Assembly (NCBI GenBank): GCA_003508835.1
Contig: PUFA01000006.1
Span: forward strand, 434,001 to 498,000
Origin: Eonycteris spelaea
Taxonomy: Eukaryota; Chordata; Mammalia; Chiroptera; Pteropodidae
Reading direction: 5' to 3'
Length of the DNA: 64,000 nucleotides
Each line of letters begins with the position of its first letter. Positions within the stretch are counted from its first letter, which is position 1. The notes under the pieces were generated by a model. It was not told the DNA's origin. It saw only the letters and a list, made by a program, of their open reading frames with translations, and did no database searches. Of this stretch, positions 31,841-44,304 are shown piece after piece. The position numbers and the translations under genes are program-made.

Positions 31841-32286
31841 CACATGAAATAGAAACCTTTTAATTGGTTTATAAGTTCTGAAGTGCCTTCTACAGATCCG
31901 CCAGTTACTGCTAACTTTGCATATGCCCAGAATATAAGGGTGCCTTCCTCTCATCCCCCAGTGGAGTACTGGGATCACCAAGAGCCCCCAGGGGTCTGAA
32001 GGGGTATCAAGGGTTTAAGAGACAGACTGGAGTAATGGGCAGGAGAACTGGCTACCTTAGAACTGGCTCTGGAACAGGTGGGCCCCAGCCCCACCAACGG
32101 AAGGCGCAGCCTGAAGGGGGTGGTCTCGACTTGGTCCCAACTCCAGAATAGCAAAGCCGGGCCTGCTCTGGCCCAAGTGACACTTAGGATCCTGTCCCCA
32201 CTCTGGTCACTGCCACTTGGCAGTCAGTGCTAAGGTGCCTCTTCCCAGTTCCTGTGTGGCGGCAGCAGCGGCGGAGGCGGAAGCAC
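31840..32286 (-). other. TSPAN1: TSPAN1 3' UTR
   Basis: Minus-strand sequence after the normal TSPAN1 stop (32289-32287). ATTAAA on the minus strand at 31864-31859 is the nearest candidate poly(A) signal and gives a 3' UTR of roughly 440 bases. No AATAAA on this strand within the same reach. Confidence 0.5.
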
Positions 32287-35200
32287 TTATTTCAAACTGC
32301 AGTACACATACATGGACACAGTCATGGAAGCCAGCTGGTGGGGAAGGAACAGGAAGAGATGAGGGGACATGGTTGGGGAGTCCTTAAGTTTTGGTCCCCT
32401 GCCCCCCAGACACCCTACATGAAGCTCTGTTAGAAGTCTGTCTCTTCCAGAGAGTCCTCAGAGGTGGGTCAAGCAGCTTTGGTCTAGTGGGACATCTTGC
32501 CCACCGGATATCCTCCTCACCCCCTTACCTCCAAGCCTCCTATTCCGGCCGCCACGGCACCCACAGTGACTGCGTTGGTTCGGATTTCATGCAGAAGCTG
32601 ACTGAAGCAACCCTTGGGGGAAGGAAGAGAGCATCTATAGTCAGCAGCTGCCTCCACCCCTCTCTAGCACTCTGAGGCCATTAAAGCAGCCCCAACCTTC
32701 CACGTCAGCCCACACCTGTATAGTCTTGTTCTCAGCTTTCTCCTCGGTGCAGGGTTCCGAGGCTGTGTCATTGACATAATCAAAGCAACAGTATGGGGGA
32801 AAGACATGGTTCTCGCGAAGTAGGGAGAGCCCTCAAAATCCGTGTAGTTGTTGAAGCCACAGCATTTGAGCTGGAGACAAGGAGGAGAAGGGAGTTAGTG
32901 GGGCTTTGCTTCTTTCTACCCACTCCAAAATCTCCCCCAGCCCACCTTACCCCTTTCATGGTGGTGTTCCACACTTCGGTGAAGTCGCTCTGGGAACCGT
33001 AGTCTTTCTTGATGGCGGGCACTACCAGCAAAGTTAGGAAGTGCTCACCCTAGATGGAGCAGGCCAGTGTTTAAGGCCTGGTAGAGAAGGTGGCCATTTA
33101 CAGGCCACAGCCCACTCCCAAGGCCTTGTCCAATCTTGCCCCCTGGCCCCATCCCTGTTCCTCACCATGGAGGTATACACCAAGGCAACCACAGCAGCTG
33201 CAACCTCAGCAATGAAGATGATGAGGAGAAGGAGGAAGAACTGAGTGGGGAACAGGGGTCTGAATTTTAGGGAGAGATGGTCCCTCATGACTTACAAACC
33301 CTAACCCACCCCTGTAAAAACGAGGTAGGGACCCCTCTGCCGAGGCCCCCGCAGTCCAGAACAGGGTTTGGGGATCCCCAGGGCCTGGTGTCAAGGGTGA
33401 GGGGCCCCTGGGCCATGGTTATGGGCCGTTGGAGGTCATTTTTACACACCATCATGAGGGCACACTTGTTCTCAGCTAGAGCACCGTAACAGCCCAGGAA
33501 ACCAAGAGCAAAGAGCAGAGCGCCAGCTGCGATGAGGAAGTAGCCCACGTTGACAAACTGCATGGCGCTGGACGACAGTGGCCCAAAGATCTTCGAGAAG
33601 GATGACCCATCGACTGACACCCAGATGCCCACTGCCAACAGGGCCACACCACACACCTGGGAACAGAGAAAAGACCTTCCAACAGTGCTGGCAAGCAGTT
33701 CCCTACCACACAGTCCAGTCAGGAAGAAAGGAGACAAGAAACTTCCCTTTCTTCCCCAAGAAACAAGAGTTCCCCCATAAACTCTTTATTGGCTAAAGAG
33801 TCTTAAAAACGCATCCTGTCTGGAGGAAAAACATCCTGTAGAGCCAAAAGGATGGGACCTGGGACACGCGTAGCCAGCACCAGGCTACACACCTAAGCAG
33901 ACATAAATGAGATCGGAGGTTCCTGAAATATTCCCCTGGGGTGGGGTAGGGAGGGTTTCCCTCACTGCTCCCAGGGTCTTGCCACATCGCTAGGAGAGAA
34001 AACGGGCAGGTGAGCACCACTCCCTTCAATTTCCTTCAAGGGCTACTGCTGCCTGGAACCCTCTGCGCTCTGATAGGTGAAAACCTTAGGGTGGTAGCAT
34101 TAGGCAGGCTCAACAATCACCATAGCGACGCAGGCGTGGCTGAGGTTTACACCTGCTCTCAACTTTGGAGAGGCAGGTGGTGAGAGGGACGCCCCCCGCG
34201 CCGCCCCCCTCCCCGGCCCCATTTGGCTTGTTCAAGATTAGACTCCAAGCCTGCCTTTCATGCTGCCTAGACTTCTTGTAGAGACTGAGGCACCGGAGAG
34301 TACAGCCAGAGCTCTTAGAAGTTCTCTAGCGCAACCCCAAACCTCAGAAGGAAGCTTGAGGCCCAGGGGCAGGTGGGCACTGCCCAGTTCCAAAAGCATT
34401 TAAAGCAAAGCTTTGCTAATCCAGAGCTTTAAAGGTTGAATTAGCCTGAGACCACCCTTGGTGCCCAGTCCCCACTTCGAAGCTATAGAAACTGAGGTTA
34501 GAGCCAGGTGTAAGGTGGACAATTGTGGCTGGATCCCAAGCATGTTTGCCTAAGAACAGAAAGCTGGGCTTCCAAACTGCAGAGTCAGATTTCAAGACGT
34601 CTGAGCCCTGCCCTGCCCAGCCTGGCAAGGCCTGGGCAACAGAGACCATAAACTAAACCGGATTTGCCTTTAACTCCCTAAGGCCAGAGCCTTTGCTCTC
34701 CAGTCTCTGGAATCTTGTTGCCTTCTCCAGATACATGGATAAAAACCAGTTCTCAGAAGAAAAAGAAATGCCCAAGGTACAGCCCACATCAGAGTCAGAG
34801 TGGTTACTCCAATGCCGGTTTCTCCGAATTCATCTGCACATCACGTCTCCACTTACTGGCCTTTTCCTCACTCTAACTCACTCTAATATGGCTCCAAGGC
34901 CTCTGGTGACAACCTGCGCTAAATCTGGTGAACACCTCCTGCCATATCCTACTTGATCTCTCTGCTACCACACTCTCTTTGTTTCCCTCCCATTGCTCTT
35001 TCTCCACTTGCTTCCTGGTGATCATTTCTCTGCTTACCCCTTAGAAGCTGGGTGTCTCAGAGTTCACTCTCCCTGAGTGCTCTAAGCCACTCCCATGGCT
35101 TCAATGACCACCTCTGAGCACAGGGCTTTCAAATATCCATGTCCAGTTCCCAACTGAGCTGCAATCCCATTGGGCGTACAGCTGTCGGTAGGGCACCCCC

Positions 35201-36199
35201 ACGTAGTTCATGCTGGAGACATGGGCATCTTCTCCAAAACGTGTGTCTCCCTTGTCCCTTCTTCTACCCTGCAGCCACCATCCAAGGGCTTTCTCCTTTG
35301 TCCATTTGTCCATTTCTTCCCATTTCTACCGCCATCTCCAGGGTTCATGCCTCATTGCTCAGCTTCCTCAATACATGCCCTATACAACCTGTTCCTGGTT
35401 TTCTGAACAATATCTGATTTTACTGGCTCTGGGCCTTTCTGCATGTTTTAAACCTCCTCATGCAGGGCAAATCCCCAGCCTCAGCTATTTCCTCCAGAAA
35501 GTCTCCTCTGACTAGGTGGAGTTTAAGCCCCTCCTGCGGACTCCCATAGCCCCTGTGCTAAGGCCAGAAATACTATGTTATGACTATCTGCCTATCTGGT
35601 CTGCTGGACCTGGGATCCTCCAAGGCAGAGAAAGAGCTTGCTCACCTGTCACCCCAGCACTCAGCACTCTTAGGCAATAAAAGTTTGTTGACTGAATAAG
35701 GGCTGCTTGAGGCAGACTCTCTGCTATGAGGTCTCTGGACCTTATCTCCTTTCAGCTCCCCATCATACAGAGGCTGCTGAATTTTATTTCATACTAGGTG
35801 ACCTAGGGTTAACCCCTTTCTCTCTCTGGGCCCCCTAATGTGTTTTGGGAGGCTAGTTCCTGGTAGCCTGTCCTGCCCTGCCCTGCCTGCCCAGCGCTAA
35901 TTCTGTGCTCAAACTTCCTGGAAGGGAGGGATGCCCCCAAGCTTCTCTACTCCAACTTATGTGGCAGCCGGGCTGTTACTGGGACCAGAAGTAAACATTT
36001 AAAGACTTCTGCACCCCGTCGTAAGGGGAAACCTGCAGGAGGGAGTCTGGGCACAGCAGTCTTCTATTCCTCAGGTTAGGCTCTGCTCAGGTTGTGACTC
36101 ACTCCCATAAGGAGCCCCAAGAGCCCACAACCTCATACTTACAAAGATGAGAAAATTGAAGAGGGTCATCATGGTCTTAATGAAGCTGTAGCAATTCAT
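32287..36199 (-). CDS. TSPAN1: TSPAN1, tetraspanin-1, with a one-base frameshift
   Basis: Seven coding exons on the minus strand: 36199-36143, 33656-33450, 33240-33166, 33049-32951, 32870-32716, 32612-32529 and 32334-32287. With the frame corrected they would give 241 codons, the human length. Tetraspanins are four-pass membrane organisers. Seen here: TM1 (start [19 protein letters not shown]), TM2 ([20 protein letters not shown]), TM3 ([20 protein letters not shown]), the large loop with Cys-Cys-Gly at 149-151, and TM4 encoded by the last two exons, ending in TAA. Exon 5 (32870-32716) is 155 bases where 156 are needed. One base is missing after codon 164, near minus-strand TACTTCGC|GAGAAC (around 32,814-32,817). 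As written, the frame runs into TAG at 32542-32540, losing most of the loop cysteines and TM4. Splice sites and all other exons look intact. This is either recent inactivation or a sequence error. Confidence 0.9.
33657..36142 (-). other. TSPAN1: TSPAN1 intron after the first coding exon
   Basis: A 2.5 kb intron with no further coding exon recognised. The part at about 34,950-35,700 resembles an L2 3' region (phrases about 'ttgctctttctccacttgct' and 'agaaagtctcctctgactag'). The rest looks single-copy. Confidence 0.5.
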
Positions 36200-36649
36200 G
36201 GTGGCTCCTGGGAGGCAGACATGTGTGAGTTAGAACCTTTTCCCCTTGTCCCTGCCAGAGCTGGTCCTGGCCCTGGCACCGGACCCAGACATACCAGATT
36301 CTAGCATCCTGGACCATATATCACCAAGCTTCCCCTGCATCTGTACTCTAATACTTGAGGACATTTTCCACTTCTTATCCTGACACCTCTACTTCTCTGT
36401 ACTACCCAGGCCCTCTACCAGCACCTGACACTGAGATCCTAACACCCCAGTTTCTTCCACTGATACCCCAAACCCAACTACCTACCGGGCACTCCACGCC
36501 CTTCCCTGTCACCTATATATATCCTGGAACCCTCCCCAAACCAACCCTAGGCTCTTCTAGGACCCTCCCCATGGCCCTTCTAACTCCCCAAAGCTGCTTT
36601 CAGATTGATTCACTTCGTAAGATAATCTCTATCCTATGCCATCACCTAC

Positions 36650-36806
36650 CTGTTCAGGGCTCTTGGTAGTGATTTCTGAAAGAAGGAACTGCTGAAGTTC
36701 CAGAGACAGACAGCTCTAGGGAACTGCCACTGAGTGAGCTGGCCGGAGACGACGGAGCTTGCTTCACACACCACTGCTCACCTGCAGGTGGGGCAGGCGT
36801 TTTAAA
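36650..36806 (-). promoter_or_regulatory. TSPAN1: TSPAN1 non-coding exon 1 and TATA-like promoter
   Basis: On the minus strand a donor ACAG|GTAGGT ends a likely leader exon at 36650. A TATA-like TTTAAAA at 36806-36800 would place the start near 36,775, giving an exon of about 125 bases. The leader joins exon 2 at acceptor CTCCCAG, exon beginning 36207, eight bases before the ATG at 36199 (context GCCACCATGA, strong). No CpG island, in keeping with a tissue-restricted epithelial gene. Confidence 0.55.
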
Positions 36807-37179
36807 GGCCGCCTTCTGCCAGCTTGCCTGCCTGCCCCACCCCAGCCAGTCGACCTCCTCTTGCCCCTGCTGCCCCCTGCTGCCTAGAGATTTGTCCCCA
36901 CAACCAACCACAGGATCAGCAGGCCTCCACTTGACAATAGCAACCTTGGGCAACTCCCTTCTTGATCTGAAAAGGGAGAGAAGTCTGGAGGTGGGGCAGG
37001 TGACCCCTGGAACTTTGATGTGCCCTCTATCACAACAGTGCACATATGCTTCTTACCTTATATTTGCAGATACATTCATATACACCCCACATGCTCACAG
37101 GCACACACATCTGCCCAAGCTGCCATCTACCTATTAACATGCAGATACATATATAAACACCTACTGGTACTTTTGAGTG

Positions 37180-37191
37180 CACACACACACA

Positions 37192-37235
<44 letters not shown>
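37180..37235 (+). repeat. (AC)n microsatellite
   Basis: Long CA repeat with one CTC interruption near 37,192, upstream of TSPAN1. It is the reason for the HTHTHT/VCVCVC ORFs on both strands. Confidence 0.95.
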
Positions 37236-37236
<1 letters not shown>

Positions 37237-38890
37237 TCAAGGAAATGACCTAGGTTGAGCAGTTTCTGCCCCTCCTCTGAATACCAAACAGCTCCTAATC
37301 CTCTTCTGTCCACAAAACTTCAAAGTCTCCACCTTTCCTTTCTTATCATCTTTCCTACTCACTTTTCTCCCTCCCCACCCTTTTCTCTTTCTCCCCGCCC
37401 CCACCATCCCCGCTCCGCCCCCCCCACGCCTTTTTCTCTTAGCACTCTCTATACACCTCTTCCCTTTCAGCCAGCAGGTGGCATGATGGGCCCACAAAAG
37501 CGTCACTGCCCAGTTCTAAGGCTCTGTAATCCCCGACCTCGTTAATCCCTCAGGGCTGCTGTCCCACTTCCCACTCAGGCCCTGCTGGTGGTAAGGTGCT
37601 GGGATTCTTCTGGCTTTTGAGTCATTCAGACTAGGAGCTCAAATCCTGGTTCTGTTGCTTATTAGCTGTGTGACTCTGGGGGCATTTTTGTTTGTTTTTT
37701 GTATTTTTAAAATTTTTTTAGAGAGAGAATTTTTATAAGTTTGTTTGAGCAAAACTGATGACATTTGCTGGGGAGCAAGATCTCAAATGCTCCCCCTGGG
37801 GGCATTTCTTAAACTGGGTTTTAAGCCTCTGTTCCTTAGTCTGTATAGAAGAATAGTTACGAGGCTTTAAAAGATTTTCTCCCCACTCTGGGATTTAAGG
37901 AAGTGACCCACAGAGTAAGAAGGCCAGAGTGTGGAAAGTCACAGCCAGAGGGGTATGGCATGGACAAAGTAGATTTAAATTTATTTATTTATTTTTATAA
38001 TGGGAGGAGGCAGCTGAAGAGACAGGAGGGATAACATAACATTTGTACAGATCATGTTTTTAAAACATTACATATATAGTAAGCCTTTTTTTCCCCTTCA
38101 CAACAATCTTATGAGATAGTCTCTTTTTATCCCCTTTTCCAATATGGGGAAAGAGAGGCACAGAAAGGTTAAATTTGTGCCATGATCACACGGCTTGTAA
38201 GCGGCAGAGCCAGGATCCACCCCAGTCAGTTTAGTGCCAGAGTCTACATCTTAACCATCAAGCAGACTGTCAACCTTGAGGGAATCTCTAAGAAGGCAGG
38301 AGGGGCTGGCTTTCAGAAAGAGCAGGGAAAGAGGTCTTGGTCTGGGACTTGAATAAAAAAGATGGCCAAGGGCACGTGAGCTTATAGGTATGGTATAATG
38401 GCTAGAAGTTGATGGGAGCAAGGTCATTTTCTAAGACTGAGGATGGCAAGAATAGAAGCTGGATGGGCGAGAGGTGTGAGGCCATTGAGCATGGTGCCGA
38501 GGGCCCTAGTCTCCTAGCTGGTTCCTGTGGGAACAGAGAAAAGATAGAGGCTGGGAAGGGGGGTTACAGGTGAAATAAGAGTTAGAGGAAGAGGGGTCCG
38601 AAGTGTAGAGGGAGTAGGGGCAAGTCCGAAGTTCCACAAGAACTCATTGGAAAGCCTGGCTGAGCCATTGATGTTCTTGTCTCCTACAAGAAAAGAGATA
38701 AAACCAGGGTTGGAATGTTTTACATCCCTTGGGGGCCTAGCTGTTTCTCCACCTGCACTGATTGTCTGCATGGCTTTTTCTTTCATCTCAAGAAGAATTG
38801 GAACCAGGTCACGTTTATTTATGTCCCCAGTGTCCAGAATATATGACGTTGTAAGTGAACATTTCCTGAACGATTGAATGAATGAATGCA
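37236..38890. other. Gene-free stretch upstream of TSPAN1
   Basis: Pyrimidine-rich DNA at 37,320-37,440, a diverged MIR at about 37,610-37,860 that appears split around 37,690-37,800, and otherwise single-copy-looking sequence. An L2-type end lies near 38,800-38,885. No exon recognised. Confidence 0.45.
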
Positions 38891-39640
38891 GAATAGCAAG
38901 AGATGAATGTCTGGGCTTTGGATCTTGGCTGTCATGGGTTTGAACCTCTGTCTGTCTCTAACTGTGTGATTTCACCTGAGCCTCAATTTCCTTATATGGT
39001 CAATCCTCATTTTTCACAGAACACATATTTGTGAATTTACCTACTCACTAAAATTTATTCGTAACTCCAAAGCAATATTCATGGCACAGTTGCGGTTATT
39101 CCATGGACATGGGCAGAGCTGCAAAAAATTTGAGTCACCCGACTTGCATGTTCTCAGCAGAGAGGGAACATTTCTCATTTCAGCTCTTATAATGTAAACA
39201 AGTGTTCTTTTTGTGGTCTATTTAGTATCACATTTTTTTTGCATTTGGGAGCTTTTTGTTGGTGATCTTGCTGTTTAAAATGACCCCCAACATAATTCCG
39301 AAGTGCCATGACGTGCCTCAGGGAGGAAATAACGTGTGTTACATAAACTTTGTTCAGGTCCAAGTGATAGCGCTATTGGTTTCAAGTTCAATGTTAATGA
39401 CTTGACAACGTATTTTCAATTAAAAACACATGAAACTAGGTGATGTACGGATTGATCACGCGAGGAGAATGTTATGACTGGAGGCTAGTGGGACTCTACC
39501 ACCATCAATAACAAGAATTGACTCTGTATAGATTAGGACTAATGATAGGATCTCCTTGTAGGGTTGTTGTGAGATTAAATGAGATGTTTGTAAGGCACTG
39601 TGTTTGGCACATAGTAAGTGCTCAATAAAAATTGTTACCA
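38890..39640 (+). mobile_element. MIR split by a Tigger-like DNA transposon
   Basis: A MIR runs from about 38,890 ('gggctttggatcttggctgt' ... 'cctcaatttccttata') and resumes at about 39,531 ('gattaggactaatgatagga' ... 'cacatagtaagtgctcaata'). Between them, 38,997-39,526 is a roughly 530-base element with imperfect inverted ends (TGGTCAATCCTCATTTTTC against the complement GAGTCAATTCTTGTTATT), flanked by TATA on both sides, as expected for TA-targeting Tc1/mariner transposons. The inside carries a decayed stretch resembling a Tigger transposase start. Non-autonomous and inactive. Confidence 0.75.
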
Positions 39641-39775
39641 TTGTTAATGTGGATGAATGAGAAAGTGAAGGAGTGATTTTCCCCTACTCATGGTTCCTTT
39701 TCCCAAGTGGCTGAGCTGAGGTTTTCTGGCTCTTAGGCTGGACTGACCTATGGAGAGAACTGTGAGAGAGCCTGA

Positions 39776-40484
<709 letters not shown>

Positions 40485-43400
40485 AAATGCTCAGAAACTA
40501 GTCCAGAAGCTTGGCTGGCTCCGGATCTGCATCTCCTAGGGGCCGTGGGTGGTGAATAGCAGCCAAATACAATCATTCCTGCTCCAACTGCCTACTCCAC
40601 TCTGAGGTGCTTCCAGCTGACTCTGCAGGGTATGAGGGCAGGGACAGGCTTCCGTGACAGCAGCAGAAATCACAGTTAGACAGTGGAAGAACAGGACAAG
40701 GTCAGCAACACACACCATCTCCTCATCTTTGGCTTCAGCTTTTGATCTGCCCTCAGAGGTAGGGGGCCTTCCTGCCTTGCACTCCCATCTGCACAGGGAA
40801 AAGCAACTCCATAGACATCTTGGAACTTATAGGGAGCCAGGTCCTTGGGGAGGGAAGTGGAGGCATAGATCAGAAGGGGTTAGGGTGAAAGATGCATTTT
40901 GCTACTTGAGTGTAATCCTGTGAGTGCTCAAGACTGGTGTATATGGCTCTGTGAACCTGGGATGGTCAGTGTGTAGGTGTAGCTGCTGGTGTGTGTGTCT
41001 GACATCAGAAGCAAATGGGAGTATTTAATGAACATGTGGCTGAGTGCACCTTTGCAGTCAGATGTGCCTCTGTGGCCAGCTGTGTGTGTTAAGCTGTGTT
41101 TGTGAGGGTATGGGTGTACAAGAGAGACATTGGCCCTGCTAAGAGGAATAAAGGTCACAAGGGGCGTGTGGGGGGCAGCCTGAATGAGGAGAGCATTGCT
41201 TCTGAGAGTGTACCACCTTCAGCACCTCAGCCAGTCTCTGAGGTCGGTGTTTTCCAGGACTAGCCCTTGGGGGTGGGGCGAGCCTGAATTTGCGTCCAGA
41301 AAGGGGAGGGTGCTAACCACTGTGGACTGGGGATTTTCCATTTGGATTTCTGTGTATGAGCCCATGTGTCATTGGGTGTAACTGGGTTTCTATGGAGTAT
41401 GTCTCCCTGGCATTGTGTCTCAGTGACAGGAAACATTGTGAGGGACCTTGTCTCTAATGTGTCACTTAATGCCCGGGTTAGTGTGTGTCCCAGTGTCCCA
41501 AGATCTAGCTCTAGTTCCAGGGCTCTCTTCCCTGAGGTTTGGGTGTTGGAGTGAACCCTGAGATTTTTGGCCTAGTGTCTGGGGTTCAGGAAGCCTTGGA
41601 GAGAAAATGAATTGTGTCTGTGTCCATCTACTCCAAGGCTTGCCAGAGAATAGGTCCCTGAGAGGAGAGGAGGGACAGAGAATTCACTAACACTTTATGC
41701 CCAGATAGTGCGGGGTGGGCTCTGAGGCTCCACAGGGTATTGGGAGGGGGCGTGCTGAACCTCAGTCAGAGCTGGAAGGTGGCCGGGCTAGTGCCCAAGG
41801 CCCACAAGGAGGCCCATAGATATAAAGACACATGACACAATCTATGAACACATGCAGACATGTAAATATAAGTGGATTTATTTACACATAGGCACATAAT
41901 GCAATAAATACATGTACATGCAAGTACATGCCTATAAACAGATATGCACAGCCACTCCCCATATGACACATGTAACATTCACATGGATATAAACATTCAT
42001 GTACCTAGACACAAGCACACAAATATATAGACACATACAATACATTCATGCAAACCCAGGCACACAGGTACACACACACATACATGCAGACACACTCACC
42101 AGACTTCCCTGCCCCTGCGGCCCTGGGACCCAGAAGCCTCCCTCCCCTTTGTAAGTGTGAGTGTGTGTGTGTGTATGCGTGCATACATATGCATGCCCAC
42201 ACTTGTGTCTGTGAGAGTAAGTGTGTATGTGTGTGAGTGAGTGGGGTGCTGAGCTGTGGGAACCCGATGACATCATCTCTTCTGGCTATTTTTAGCTTGC
42301 TCTGCAATGATGGCTCCTCCACTGCCCTTCCCCCTCCAGGCTCCCACCTCTCCTCCTCCTCCAGGCTCCCAGAGGCAGCTGCAGACAGAGGGCACCCACC
42401 ACATCCCAGTCTAGGTGACCCCCTGGATGATTGGGGACAGAGAGTTCAGTCTCTCCCATCCTGCCAGAGCTCCCAGGAGACTGAGAACACCGGGCTCCCA
42501 GGCCAGAGGAGGAGGCTTGGGCCATGTGGCAGCCTGGAGCAGGAGCCTTGGTTAGGTGAGCTAACCTGGCTGGTCTCCAGCTTCTAGAGTGCCTCTGCTT
42601 TTGCTTTTCAATCTGAAACTCTGTCTCAGTCAGTAGTGCCTGCTATGTGCCAGGGAGGGTGCCAAGTTCTACAGATAAAGCAGTGAGTGAGGCAGCGGGA
42701 GTTCTTACTAGTGGGAGTTACAGCTCAGTGAGAGATAGACATTAAACAGATCACACAGACATTTGCACTAAATTGTGGTGAGGGCTCTAAGTGCTGGTAA
42801 CAAGGGGACTTAGTTTGGGATGATGTTCTCTGTCTCTTTCGGTCTCTTGCAGAGATGACCTAAGGAAACCAGAAGGGCACACACCCACCCTTCCCTTGCA
42901 CCTTTCACTCCAACACTCACACATCCAAAATTCCACAGAGCAGGGCTTTCTCCCACATCCTAGGCTGTGCTTCTGACACTGCACCAACCCATCATCCAAG
43001 TGATGCCCTACTGCTATATCTTTTCTTTGGAAACCCCCGCAGTTGATCCCTGGGAGGTAACCTTTTCCCCAACAATAGGTGAGAAAATGCCCAGAGAAGG
43101 GCAGCACTGGACCCTACCACCAGGCCTGGGAGAAGCCCAGGGGAGAGGGCAGGCAGGTGAAGGAGGAAGTAGTGGTAGCACAGATGCAGGAGGAGCAGGG
43201 GGTGTGGTATTAGGAGGTGAAGGGGAAAAAAACGATGGCCTGAGGGGTCCATGCCTAGAGAAGGGTTTTCTGCACCAGCCAGCCACTGGCAGCCACAGGG
43301 TTTGTCAGCTTCAGCCAAGCCCTTGGGAGCTGGAGAAGGGGTCTAGACAGTTCTGGGGAGGCAGCCTGGGAGCAGGCCCTTCCTATAGCCCAGCGTCTGG

Positions 43401-44265
43401 TGAAACTGCCATTGGCGGAACATTATGTAATACTGGGACATTTTGGAATTTGGGGAAACAGCTCTGGACTGAGACAGGAGCCTAGAATTCCAGTCTTTGT
43501 TCTGCCCAAACCCCAGCGTGATCCTTAGAAAGTCCTGCTCCCTTTTTTGGCCTCACTGAGCCCTCCCAAGAAGGGGCCCTGGAGGATCAGGTTTCCCAGC
43601 CCTGACTCCTACCCTCTGGGTTTTCCTGGGAGTCTGACTCAGGCAGGGGAACGTGAGTCAAAGGGTAGGAGCTCAACCAGATTGTCCCCAGGGCGCCAGA
43701 CTGGAGGTCCCTTGTCACCAACCTGTCAATGGCCGGAAGCCCAGCTCCAGCCCCACAATGCAATACTGGTCACCCCACCCTTACCAGTGCCCTCACCCAC
43801 ACCCACTTCCGGTCTCTGTTCCTTCCTCACCTTCAGGGAAAGCTGCACAGCTCCCTAGGGAATCTCCCATATCTCCTCCACTGGCTCTGTGCCCAGTGCT
43901 TAACCCTACCTCCCCCCTGCCCATTTGGCCAGGCTAGTCTCCCAATAAATTTCTTTCCCTGGATCCCAGGGCAGGCCAGGGAGGAAAGGAAGTTGAGTAG
44001 AAGAAAAGAAGCCTGCTTTTCCCACTACCCTCAGATACTGGAGCCCAAATGAGGAGCTTGGGGGAAGATGGGTGAACTGAGTGCTGGGCTGCCCTGGGCA
44101 TATCCCACCCACTGGAGCTCCAGGGAAGGTGAGAGTGCTGTCCTTCACCTATCTAGCCATCTCCTTCCAAAGCTCTCAGGGAATTCAGAGAATAGAGGAA
44201 TAGAGCCTGGAAAACAATCACAGAAAAACCCCTGCCATCGTCATTATGTCAATGACAAACTCATG

Positions 44266-44267
<2 letters not shown>

Positions 44268-44300
<33 letters not shown>
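44268..44300 (+). repeat. (AC)n microsatellite
   Basis: Perfect CA dinucleotide repeat of about 16 units. Confidence 0.95.

Positions 44301-44304
<4 letters not shown>

Noticed and set aside
40654..40923. 89-aa ORF just after the P3R3URF exon 2
   Set aside because: No similarity to PIK3R3 or other proteins, and no splice context that would include it.
42237..42587. 116-aa plus-strand ORF near the MEF2/CRE cluster
   Set aside because: No recognisable domain, and its minus-strand counterpart is equally open, as expected from local GC content.
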